DNA of 64,000 nucleotides from the NCBI GenBank assembly GCA_016212105.1, contig JACRHJ010000024.1, forward strand, positions 1 to 64,000. The letters are read 5' to 3'. The notes beneath the pieces were generated by a model. It saw nothing but the letters and a program-made list of their open reading frames with translations, was not told the DNA's origin and searched no databases. The stretch is from Nitrospirota bacterium. GTDB taxonomy: Bacteria; Nitrospirota; JACRHJ01. Position numbers and translations under genes: made by a program. The stretch's first letter is position 1. The number at the start of each line of letters is the position of its first letter. This document shows positions 15,065 through 22,753 of the stretch, piece after piece.

Positions 15065-16779
15065 TACATCACCTCCGGCGCGGAGACGCCCAGAAGCCTC
15101 AGCGCGTTGCCTATGACAGTCCTTACCGCCTTCACGAGGTACATGCGCGCGTACGTCAGCTCCAGGTCGTCGGTGACGATCCTGTGCTTGAAGTAGTACG
15201 CGTGCAGCTCGCCCGCAAGCTCCTGGAGGTAATAGGTCAGCCGGTGCGGCTCGTCGGAAAGCGCCGCGCCCTCGACCAGCTCCGGGAACCCGGACAGAAG
15301 TTTTATGAGGTTTAGCTCCTCCGGCAGGTCGAGCCGGGCAAGGTTGACGTCGGACAACGCGGGCAGGGCGACGCCCTTCTCCCCGGCCTGGCGGAAGACC
15401 GAACAGAGCCTCGCATGCGCGTACTGGACGTAGTAGACCGGGTTCTCGGAGGTCTGCCTCTTTACAAGGTCGAGGTCGAAGTCGAGGTGCGAGTCCGCGC
15501 GCCTGAGCAGGAACGTGAACCGGCAGGCGTCCGCGCCTACCTCCTCCATCACCTCGTCGAGCGTGACGAAGTCGCCTGAGCGTTTCGACATCTTTACCGG
15601 CTGGCCCTCGCGCATCAGGTTGACGAGCTGGACGAGGAGGACCTTGAACGTCTCCGGGTCGTTGCCGAGCGCGGATATGGCGGCCTTCATGCGCGGTATG
15701 TAGCCGTGGTGGTCCGCGCCCCATATGTCTATTACCTCAGAGAAGCCGCGCCTGTACTTGTCCCTGTGGTACGCGATGTCGGACGCGAAGTATGTCGTCT
15801 GGCCGTTCGCGCGCACCATGACGCGGTCCTTGTCGTCGCCGAACTCCGTCGTCCTGAGCCAGAGCGCGCCGCCGTCCTCGTAGACAAGCCCCTTTGCCCG
15901 GAGGTCGTCCATCGCCGCCTTGACGAGGTCGTTCGCCGGGTCGTAGAGCGAGCGTTCGCTGTACCAGTTGTCGAACGAGACTCCGAACCGGGCGAGCGTG
16001 TCCGCTATCAGGGCGAGCATCCGCTTGATGCCCTCCTCGCGGCAGTATGTCTTCTTGTCCTCCTCGGCAAGCGCGAGGAAGTCCGGGTCGTCCATGAACT
16101 CGCGCGCGATGTCCGTGATGTACTCGCCCAGGTAGAGGTTCGACTTTGCCTCGCCGGCCTCGTCGTCCGCCGTATCGGCCACGACTGGCACGACTACCTG
16201 CGCGCCATCGTCGCCCGCGAGCTGACGGCAGCGCATGTATATGCTCGCCCCGAGGTTCTGCACCTGGGAGCCGAAGTCGTTGATGTAGAACTCGCGCCTT
16301 ACGTCGAAACCGGTAAACGCGAGGAGCCTGCACAGAGAATCGCCCACTGCCGCGCCGCGCCCGTGTCCTATGTGCAGCGGGCCTGTAGGGTTGGCCGAGA
16401 CGAACTCGACCTGGACGAGCCTTCCCGCGCCGACGTGCGAGTGGCCGTAGTGGGATGCCGCCTCATCGATGTCCTTGATGACTCCGAGCCAGGCAGCCGG
16501 CTTCAGGAAGAAGTTGATGAAGCCCGGACCGGCAATTTCCACCTTCTCTACCGCGCCGTCCGGGTTGGCGATGTGCTTGACAATAATCTCCGCTATGGCC
16601 TTCGGAGCCTTCCTCTCGGCCTTCGCCATGCCGAGCGCGACGGTGGTAGCAAAGTCGCCGTGACCGGCCTCCTTGGGCGTCTCGACCGTCACCGCCGGCA
16701 TCGCCGGAAGCGTCAGCTCGCCCGCCGCCTTAGCGGACTCGAGCGCATTAATGATGATACTGGTAATCGTCTGCTTCAA
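15064..16779 (-). CDS. argS: Arginyl-tRNA synthetase
   Basis: Charges tRNA-Arg; class I, about 571 residues from the preferred start. The N-terminal ArgRS-specific domain is followed by the catalytic core with SANPTGPLHIGHGRGA (HIGH motif), a KMSKRSGDF motif, and a C-terminal DALR anticodon-binding domain. I prefer a TTG start at 16779 because AAAGGA lies 7 nt upstream; an in-frame ATG at 16815 would add 12 residues and lacks an obvious ribosome-binding site. prmA follows with TAATG overlap. Confidence 0.94.
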   Translation of the reverse strand: MKQTITSIIINALESAKAAGELTLPAMPAVTVETPKEAGHGDFATTVALGMAKAERKAPKAIAEIIVKHIANPDGAVEKVEIAGPGFINFFLKPAAWLGVIKDIDEAASHYGHSHVGAGRLVQVEFVSANPTGPLHIGHGRGAAVGDSLCRLLAFTGFDVRREFYINDFGSQVQNLGASIYMRCRQLAGDDGAQVVVPVVADTADDEAGEAKSNLYLGEYITDIAREFMDDPDFLALAEEDKKTYCREEGIKRMLALIADTLARFGVSFDNWYSERSLYDPANDLVKAAMDDLRAKGLVYEDGGALWLRTTEFGDDKDRVMVRANGQTTYFASDIAYHRDKYRRGFSEVIDIWGADHHGYIPRMKAAISALGNDPETFKVLLVQLVNLMREGQPVKMSKRSGDFVTLDEVMEEVGADACRFTFLLRRADSHLDFDLDLVKRQTSENPVYYVQYAHARLCSVFRQAGEKGVALPALSDVNLARLDLPEELNLIKLLSGFPELVEGAALSDEPHRLTYYLQELAGELHAYYFKHRIVTDDLELTYARMYLVKAVRTVIGNALRLLGVSAPEVM

Positions 16780-16830
16780 GTTCGTGTCCTTTGCGTATAA
16801 GTAGCGGGCGGACACCGTGCCGCCCTGCTT

Positions 16831-16912
16831 GTCATTGCGAGGAGTCCCGCGGACGCGGGACGACGTGGCAATCTCATCCTTTGTCCGTCATTCCCGCGAA
16901 GGCGGGAATCCA
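16831..16912. repeat. Cattgcgaggagtcccgc and cattcccgcgaaggcgggaatcc repeats
   Basis: A cattgcgaggagtcccgcggacgcgggacgacgtggcaatct unit (16831-16873) is followed by gtcattcccgcgaaggcgggaatccag (16886-16912). The first family recurs at 32475, 39652, 45930 and 55545. Confidence 0.75.
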
Positions 16913-16999
16913 GTGACTCTGGTTTCTCTGGGGTGTGTTATGGGCATACCCGCACAACGCACCCGACAGATTACCAAAATTCGTGGTATTTTTAAAGGA

Positions 17000-17611
17000 T
17001 TATCTTGAGTTGCCCGAAAGGAGCATGGTGGTGAGCGCGGTCTTGGACTCCACGCCCATCTTCTTGAAGATGTTCCTGAGGTGTACCTTGACGGTGTTCT
17101 TGCTTATCTTGAGCTTCTCGGCCATCTCGTCGTTGGACAGACCCTCCGAGATGACAAGCTTCGTGACCAGAAGCTCCTTCCTGGTCAGCTCGAACCTGCG
17201 GCCTATCTCCTGGTAGTCCACCTTCTTGACTACCCTCTCGTCCGACTGCTTTGCGACTGCGCGCTCGACCGCGTCCTTCAGTTCGTCGTACTCGAAAGGC
17301 TTCAGTAGGTAGTCGAACGCCCCCTTCCGGAGCGCCTTGATGGCGGAGTCGAGCGAGGCGTGGCCTGTGATGACGATGCACTTCACGTCCGGGCAGCGGT
17401 CCTGGATGTGCTTCATGATCCCGAAGCCGTTACCGTCGGACAGGAACAGGTCGGTTATCACCAGGTTCAGGTCTCTGCCGTCGAGGCGTTCGAGGGCGCT
17501 CTTCTCGTCCACGGCCTCCTCGACATCGTACCCGCCCCTTTGTAAGAACAGGGCCAGGCTGGTCCTGAGTATCTCCTCGTCCTCGACCAGCAACACCCGC
17601 GCTCTTGCCAT
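17000..17611 (-). CDS. NarL/FixJ-type response regulator
   Basis: A 203-residue two-component regulator. The REC domain (1-120) has E10-D11, phospho-acceptor D54 in VITDLFLSDG, the ITGHAS switch Thr and K in LLKPF. A LuxR-type helix-turn-helix runs from about 140 to 198 (LTRKELLVTKL ... SNDEMAEKLKISKNTVKVHLRNIFKKMGV). It therefore activates or represses transcription when phosphorylated. No sensor kinase is adjacent. Its Shine-Dalgarno AAGGAGA lies inside the last codons of the preceding ubiquitin-like gene, with 3 nt between stop and start, so translation is probably coupled. Confidence 0.9.
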   Translation of the reverse strand: MARARVLLVEDEEILRTSLALFLQRGGYDVEEAVDEKSALERLDGRDLNLVITDLFLSDGNGFGIMKHIQDRCPDVKCIVITGHASLDSAIKALRKGAFDYLLKPFEYDELKDAVERAVAKQSDERVVKKVDYQEIGRRFELTRKELLVTKLVISEGLSNDEMAEKLKISKNTVKVHLRNIFKKMGVESKTALTTMLLSGNSR

Positions 17612-17614
17612 GCA

Positions 17615-17860
17615 CTATCTCCTTGCCACCGGGGGAAAAACCGCTATGACGTCTCCGTCTTGAAGTGCAGATCCCGGCTCTGAATGCCTGCCGTTGACCA
17701 GCGCCATGAGCGGCCAGTCAGCGGCGATGCCCGCCATTTCCAGAATATCCAGCAAGGTCGCGCCTTCCTGCGCCTCCAGTATGGCGGTTCCTGACTCCCG
17801 GTACTTCTCGGGCAACAGCCTCCTCGACTCCCCAAGCATCCTAAGTTCAACCGTAATCAT
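17615..17860 (-). CDS. MoaD/ThiS-like ubiquitin-fold protein lacking the C-terminal Gly-Gly
   Basis: An 81-residue protein with the beta-grasp pattern of MoaD/ThiS sulfur carriers: ITVELRMLGESR at the start, GATLLDILEMAG in the middle, and ALVNGRH ... LQDGDVIAVFPPVA at the end. Carriers end in Gly-Gly, which is adenylated and thiocarboxylated; this one ends in Arg-Arg. The two arginine codons (AGG AGA) form the Shine-Dalgarno of the next gene, the response regulator. Start at the ATG at 17860; the frame stays open to 17908. I infer either a non-canonical role or a carrier that has lost its tail. Fold call by eye. Confidence 0.65.
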   Translation of the reverse strand: MITVELRMLGESRRLLPEKYRESGTAILEAQEGATLLDILEMAGIAADWPLMALVNGRHSEPGSALQDGDVIAVFPPVARR

Positions 17861-18320
17861 ATTCTTATAACCCGTTAGGGTTATCCTCTTGCAATAAATT
17901 TGCCACAATTGCAGTGAGTATCAAAATATATTAGACGGACACACCGCCTGCCGCAGTTAGCCCTGTATTATCTGATAGTTACGTCAAGCGCCCTGCCGCG
18001 ATTCTTTTAATATTCCATCACGTGCGACAGGCCTGACCTGCCATATTCCGCGAAACTGATATGAGCGTTACCGCGTTTTCCGGCAGCGACAATGCGCAGT
18101 TACATAACCCGCGGCGCACGCGGACTTTCACTATGATTGCATCTTTCCGGATTTGATACAAGATGCCGCATGCAAACACGCATCCATGCGGTTATTTTGG
18201 GGGGCAAGCCTTACTGCATCGCTTGCGGCAGGCACTGAATTGCGCTTTCGGTAGAACTACTACGGCTTGCCCTGACGACACCGTGTCCGGTATTGCACCC
18301 TGTCTCTAATGCCGCGCCTC
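17861..18320. other. Gene-free stretch with inverted repeats
   Basis: About 460 bp without a supported gene. It contains GGCAAGCC (18204-18211) matched by GGCTTGCC about 50 bp away, and an AACCCGTTAGGGTT hairpin (17870-17883) just upstream of the ubiquitin-like gene. It could hold a 5' regulatory leader; no known riboswitch was recognised. Confidence 0.35.
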
Positions 18321-18473
18321 TCAGAGGCCCCTCAGTACCAGCACAACGACCAAGGCAATCAGGACCAGGATGAGGACATACTCGATGAGCGTCTGGCCCC
18401 GCTCACTACTTCTCAATGCGCCTGTCGGCTTCAAAGCAGGCTCCTCGCGTCCCTTTACCGGACGGATACCCAT
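18321..18473 (-). CDS. Small Flp-type (class IVb) pilin precursor
   Basis: A 50-residue product: a basic 27-residue leader followed by SERGQTLIEYVLILVLIALVVVLVLRGL. The Gly before QTLIEY is the expected prepilin-peptidase site, Glu sits at +5 of the mature form, and the rest is one hydrophobic helix, as in Flp/Fap pilins. The SD GGAGG lies 5 nt before the ATG. There is an extended -10 (TGCTAAAAT) upstream. No tad assembly genes are in the window, so partners must be elsewhere. A plus-strand frame of 71 codons over the same DNA lacks any such pattern. Confidence 0.7.
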   Translation of the reverse strand: MGIRPVKGREEPALKPTGALRSSERGQTLIEYVLILVLIALVVVLVLRGL

Positions 18474-18524
18474 GACGTCCTCCGCGCGTGCCCGGGTCAA
18501 TTACCAAAATCTCCACGCCATTAG

Positions 18525-18533
18525 ATTTTAGCA
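18525..18533 (-). promoter_or_regulatory. Extended -10 upstream of the Flp-type pilin
   Basis: On the minus strand TGCTAAAAT, an extended -10, about 45 nt upstream of the pilin start. No clear -35 is present. Confidence 0.35.
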
Positions 18534-18555
18534 TATATAACAGCGTTTGTCTTAT

Positions 18556-18593
18556 ACAAAAATGAGGGGGAGGCGTTGCCGCCTCCCCCTCAT
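18556..18593 (-). terminator. Rho-independent terminator of fhs
   Basis: Perfect 14-bp stem (18562-18575 with 18580-18593, loop TTGC), followed on the minus strand by TTTTTG. It lies 18 bp past the fhs stop. Confidence 0.85.
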
Positions 18594-18610
18594 GGACTGG
18601 ACTGTGAGTC

Positions 18611-20320
18611 TTAGAACAGGCCGAGTATCTTGCCGTCCTGGTCGAGGTCAACCCTCTCGCCGGCCGGTACGGACGGGAGGCCGGGCATCGTCCTCATGTC
18701 GCCGCATAGCGGGTACAGGAAGCCGGCGCCGACGGACGCCCTGATGTCCCTGACCGGGAATGTGTAACCGGACGGGACGTTCTTGAGCGCCGGGTCGTGG
18801 GATATGGACAGGTGCGTCTTCGCCATGCATATCGGCAGCTTGTCGAAGCCGAGGTCGGTGTACAGCTTTATCTTCTTCTCGGCCGCCGGGGCGTAGGTCA
18901 CGTCCTTGGCGTTGTATATCTTGGTCGCGATCGCCTCTATCTTCTCCTTGATGGTCGCGTCCAGCGGGTACAGGAACTTGAACTTGGAAGGCATGTCGCA
19001 GGCCTTGACGACCGCCTCTGCGAGCTTCATCGAGCCCTCGCCGCCGTCCGCCCAGTGTGTGGAGACGACCGCGTCGATCGCGCCGGCCTCAATCGCGAGC
19101 TTCTTGCAGAGCGCGACTTCCTTCTTGGTGTCCGTCGCGAATGCGTTGATGGCCACGACCACCGGCACGCCGAAGAGCTTCATGTTCTCTATCTGCTTGC
19201 CGAGGTTCTTGCAGCCCTCGCCGAGCCACTCGAGGTTCTCCTCGACCAGCTGCTTCGGGAGCGGCTTGCCGGCCACGACCCTGGCGGTGCCGCCGTGCAT
19301 CTTGAGCGCGCGTATGGTCGCTACTATGACGACGCAGGACGGGGTGATGCCGGAGTAACGGCACTTGATGTCCATGAACTTCTCGGCGCCCATGTCCGCG
19401 CCGAAGCCGGACTCGGTGATGACGTAGTCGGCGAGCTTGACGCCCATCTGGTCGGAGATGATCGAGCTGTTGCCGTGCGCGATGTTGGCGAACGGGCCGC
19501 AGTGGACGAAGGCCGGGGTGTTCTCGAGCGTCTGGACGAGCGTCGGCTTGATCGCGTCCTTCAGGAGGACGGCCATCGCGCCCGCGCACTTGAGGTCCTC
19601 GGCGGTGACGGCCTTGCCGTCGAAGGTGGTGCCGACTACGATCTTGGAAAGCCTCTCCCTGAGGTCCTTCAGGCTGGTCGTGAGCGCCATGATGGCCATG
19701 ACCTCGGACGCGACGGTGATGTCGAAGCCCGACTCGCGCGGATAGCCGTTGAGCTTGCCGCCCAGGCCGACGATTATCTCGCGGATGGAGCGGTCGGATA
19801 TGTCCATGACGCGCCTCCAGGTGATGGAGTGCGGGTCGATGTTCAGCTTGTTGCCGTGGAAGAGGTGGTTCTCCAGGAAGGCGGAGAGCAGGTTATGCGC
19901 CGCGCCGATGGCGTGGATGTCGCCCGTAAAGTGGAGGTTGAAGTCCTCCATCGGGACGACCTGGGCGTAGCCGCCGCCGGCCGCGCCGCCCTTGATGCCG
20001 AAGACCGGGCCGAGCGACGGCTGGCGGATGTTCAGTATCGCGTTCTTGCCTATCTTGTTCATTCCCATCGCGAGGCCGACCGACGTCGTGGTCTTGCCCT
20101 CGCCGAGCGGGGTCGGGGTGATGGCGGTCACGTCTATCAGCTTGCCGCTCTTCTTCTTGGCGAGCCTGGATATGAGGGAGAGGTCCACCTTTGCCTTGTA
20201 CTTCCCGTACATCTCCAGTTCGTCTTCCTTGATGCCGAGCTTCTTGGCTATCTCCGTTATCGGCTTCAGCTTCGCCGCCTGCGCTATGTCAATGTCGCTG
20301 CCTACTTTTTTCTTGGCCAT
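18611..20320 (-). CDS. fhs: Formate-tetrahydrofolate ligase
   Basis: Activates formate with ATP and THF to give 10-formyl-THF, the entry of the methyl branch of the Wood-Ljungdahl pathway. It has 569 residues, the usual length. The P-loop segment TPTPLGEGKTTTSVGL (about 66-81) and the GIKGGAAGGGYAQVVPMED segment are family signatures. A strong SD (AAGGAGG) precedes the ATG. It is the last gene of the acs-side run and ends in a clear terminator. 361 bp of repeat DNA separates it from cooS, so it may also have its own promoter. Confidence 0.97.
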   Translation of the reverse strand: MAKKKVGSDIDIAQAAKLKPITEIAKKLGIKEDELEMYGKYKAKVDLSLISRLAKKKSGKLIDVTAITPTPLGEGKTTTSVGLAMGMNKIGKNAILNIRQPSLGPVFGIKGGAAGGGYAQVVPMEDFNLHFTGDIHAIGAAHNLLSAFLENHLFHGNKLNIDPHSITWRRVMDISDRSIREIIVGLGGKLNGYPRESGFDITVASEVMAIMALTTSLKDLRERLSKIVVGTTFDGKAVTAEDLKCAGAMAVLLKDAIKPTLVQTLENTPAFVHCGPFANIAHGNSSIISDQMGVKLADYVITESGFGADMGAEKFMDIKCRYSGITPSCVVIVATIRALKMHGGTARVVAGKPLPKQLVEENLEWLGEGCKNLGKQIENMKLFGVPVVVAINAFATDTKKEVALCKKLAIEAGAIDAVVSTHWADGGEGSMKLAEAVVKACDMPSKFKFLYPLDATIKEKIEAIATKIYNAKDVTYAPAAEKKIKLYTDLGFDKLPICMAKTHLSISHDPALKNVPSGYTFPVRDIRASVGAGFLYPLCGDMRTMPGLPSVPAGERVDLDQDGKILGLF

Positions 20321-20394
20321 CTTATTGAAACCCTCCTTTTCGGTCTCGCAAAAACTTCGGTTATTGGAATAACTGCTCTTGTTTTATCTTTTTC

Positions 20395-20625
20395 TTCCCC
20401 CTCCCTCGTTCCGGGGGAGGGGGGAAGGGGGGCTGGGGGCGTCTCTACCTTATTCTCCCCTCTCCCCTTGCGGGCGAGGGGCCGGGGGTGAGGGCGTCTC
20501 GCAGGGACGGGCGCGGTTTACCGCGCCAATGCAACATATCGTATACAGGCAGATTCTTCGCTTCGCTCAGAATGACACCTTTAACGACAATGCAGGGCCG
20601 ACACACGGGTCGGCCCCTACATAAA
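20395..20625. repeat. Repeat cluster between fhs and cooS
   Basis: Contains ccccctccctcgttccgggggagggg (20398-20423), a ctccccttgcgggcgaggggccgggggtgaggg unit (20462-20494), gcagattcttcgcttcgctcagaatgac (20549-20576) and agggccgacacacgggtcggcccctac (20594-20620). Transcription from cooS into fhs would have to cross these hairpins. Confidence 0.75.
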
Positions 20626-20642
20626 CCCTGCACCGCTCAATG

Positions 20643-20668
20643 CGGGGGCGGCTGAAAAGCCGCCCCCG
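20643..20668 (-). terminator. GC-rich hairpin after cooS
   Basis: Perfect 11-bp stem (20643-20653 with 20658-20668, loop GAAA) 14 bp beyond the cooS stop. No T-run follows on the minus strand, so it may stabilise the 3' end or attenuate rather than terminate fully. Confidence 0.6.
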
Positions 20669-20681
20669 TTAGAAAACGTCT

Positions 20682-22691
20682 TTACACGCCGCCGACGCCC
20701 TGGTGGGCGTGCGCGCCCGCCTCAAGCTTGCGGCGCGCGGCCATGTCGAGCAGGACCTTCTCCACGCCGAACTTGCCCTTCTCGTACTTACGGAGCTTCA
20801 GGTCGTCGCGCTTCTTGTCGATGTGCGCGAGCGTCGCCGCGAGGATGTCCTCCTTGGACGGGATGAACTCCATCTTTCCGCCGAGCTTCTTCTCCCAGCC
20901 CTCGCTCATCATCTTCTGGATGGTGGGCGAAGCGGCTATCGGGGACTCTACGCCGAAGATGACGTACAGGCCGGATGCGACCGCGTAGAATGCGATGGCT
21001 ATGGCCTTCTCGCTCATCCACTCAGGCGCGATGCCGACGACCGGAATGTCCGAGATGTCCTCGCCGAGGCCGCCTTCGTTGGCGACCGCCGTGAGGACGG
21101 TCAGGATGCGGGTGTTGTCGACGCAGGAGCCCATGTGCAGGACCGGCGGCATGCCGATCGCCTCGCATACCTCCCTGAGGCCGGGGCCGGCGAGTTCCAT
21201 CGTCTCGGGCGTCATCAGGCCGGCCTTGCCGGATGCGTGCGCGCCGCAGCCGGTCTGGACGACGAGGACGTCGTTGGCTATGAGTTCCCTGACAAGGTAG
21301 TCGTGGAGGGAGTCCTGGTCCACCCTCGGGTTGTTGCAGCCGACGATGCCGGCGAGGCCGCGTATGCGTCCGGATATTATCGCGTCGTTGAGCGGCCTGA
21401 AGGACGCCCTGTACCGGCCGCCCAGCATGTACTCGATGTACTCGTGCGAGAAACCGGCTATCATGGTCTTGTGTACGTCCGGTATCCTCGTATCCTGGCC
21501 GGCCCTGGCCGGGTAGTTGTCCGCGGCGTACTTCAGGATGTTCTTGGCAACGTCGAGCGCGTGGTGCTCGTCGTACTCCATGTGCGTCGCGCCCGGTATC
21601 CTGCACTTGGGCGACGTCGTTACTATCTTGGTCGTGAACTTCTCGGCCGCGATGGCGAGGCCGGGCATGATGCACTGGAGGTCTACCACCATCGCGTCCA
21701 CCGCGCCGGTCAGTATCGCCAGCTCCTGGTTCAGGAAGCCGCCGGCGGACTTGATGCCGTGCCTGACGAGTATCTCGTTGGACGTGCAGCACATGCCGGC
21801 GAGGTTTATGCCTGCCGCGCCCTTGGACTTGGCGTACGCGATCATCTCCGGGTCCTCGGACGCGACGACTATCATCTCGGAGAGCGTCGGCTCGTGGCCG
21901 TGGACGACGACGTTGACGTGGTCCTTCTTGAACGCGCCGAGCGTGTCCTCGCTCCTGATCGGCTTGGGCGTCCCGAACAGTATGTCCGAGAAGTCGGTGC
22001 CTATCATAGAGCCGCTCCAGCCGTCGGCGAGCGATACCTTGAGCGCGAAGTCGAGGATGTCCTCGGGGTCGGTGTCGACGCCCATGGTCGTCCTGTGCAT
22101 CAGCTCGGTAATCTCCCTGTCCACGCCCCTCGGCACCATGTTAAGCGAACGCCAGAGCTCCTGGCGCTTCTTGGTCGCGGTCTTGATGTAGGATATCTCG
22201 CCCTTCTGCTGGCCGAAGTCACGGAGCACGTACTCGGCGACGTCCTTGGCGACCTCCTCCTTCGTCCTCTCTGCGACTTCTATGCCGAACTTCTTCGCGA
22301 CCCTGTGGAGCTTGTCGACGTCCTTTATCTGGAAGTCCTTCGCCTCGCCGGTCGCGGCCGCGAGCAGCGTGGCCGCGATGTCCCTCGCGTGGTCGGAGTG
22401 GGCGGCGGTGCCGCCCGCGACCATGCGGGCGATGTTCCTGGCGGTGACGGTCGGCAGGCCCGCGCCGCACACGCCCTTTATGGCGTCCTCGCCCTCCTTG
22501 GACTTCAGGCGGCACGGCCCCATCGAGCATATCTTGCAGCAGGCGCCCTCGGCGCCTATCGGGCAGGCCTTGACCGAGTCGGACCTCGAGAACGCGGTCT
22601 CGATGCCGCACTGCTCCGCGTACGCGAGCAGGTCAACGGCGCACGGGTCGATACTGGACGCTTTCCTCTTTTCCTTCTTGTCTTCGCTCAT
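20682..22691 (-). CDS. cooS: Carbon monoxide dehydrogenase catalytic subunit
   Basis: Ni-Fe CODH that reduces CO2 to CO for acetyl-CoA synthesis (acsA/cooS type). It has 669 residues. D-cluster cysteines C43 and C51 are followed by the B-cluster set C52, C55, C60 and C75 in CCKICSMGPCR. C-cluster ligand segments are recognisable: VVVHGHEP (His), GMCCTSNE, VDLQCIMPG, VGCNNPR, QTGCGAHASGKAG and HMGSCVDNTR. GGAGG lies 9 nt before the ATG. It follows acsB by 62 bp on the same strand, which points to a CODH/ACS complex rather than a solitary energy-converting CODH. Confidence 0.97.
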   Translation of the reverse strand: MSEDKKEKRKASSIDPCAVDLLAYAEQCGIETAFSRSDSVKACPIGAEGACCKICSMGPCRLKSKEGEDAIKGVCGAGLPTVTARNIARMVAGGTAAHSDHARDIAATLLAAATGEAKDFQIKDVDKLHRVAKKFGIEVAERTKEEVAKDVAEYVLRDFGQQKGEISYIKTATKKRQELWRSLNMVPRGVDREITELMHRTTMGVDTDPEDILDFALKVSLADGWSGSMIGTDFSDILFGTPKPIRSEDTLGAFKKDHVNVVVHGHEPTLSEMIVVASEDPEMIAYAKSKGAAGINLAGMCCTSNEILVRHGIKSAGGFLNQELAILTGAVDAMVVDLQCIMPGLAIAAEKFTTKIVTTSPKCRIPGATHMEYDEHHALDVAKNILKYAADNYPARAGQDTRIPDVHKTMIAGFSHEYIEYMLGGRYRASFRPLNDAIISGRIRGLAGIVGCNNPRVDQDSLHDYLVRELIANDVLVVQTGCGAHASGKAGLMTPETMELAGPGLREVCEAIGMPPVLHMGSCVDNTRILTVLTAVANEGGLGEDISDIPVVGIAPEWMSEKAIAIAFYAVASGLYVIFGVESPIAASPTIQKMMSEGWEKKLGGKMEFIPSKEDILAATLAHIDKKRDDLKLRKYEKGKFGVEKVLLDMAARRKLEAGAHAHQGVGGV

Positions 22692-22753
22692 CTTCTAATA
22701 CCTCCATGCGGCGGCTGGCCGTCAAGGCCCCCCGCGTTGTTCGTTTGCGTTGC

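Noticed and set aside
14222-15724. prmA frame extended to 15724
   Set aside because: The upstream part is argS in another frame; the conserved MKWREF start at 15064 overlaps the argS stop.
15706-16800. Long plus-strand open frame across argS
   Set aside because: It is a shadow of argS: third positions are G or C in this genome, so antisense frames stay open; the protein is rich in Arg, Val and Asp with no domain.
18309-18524. Plus-strand frame over the pilin gene
   Set aside because: Gln/Asn/Asp-rich product without signals, while the opposite strand encodes a full prepilin motif with ribosome-binding site.
18797-20491. Long plus-strand frame across fhs
   Set aside because: Antisense to a clear fhs gene; composition is low-complexity, and it runs into repeat DNA.
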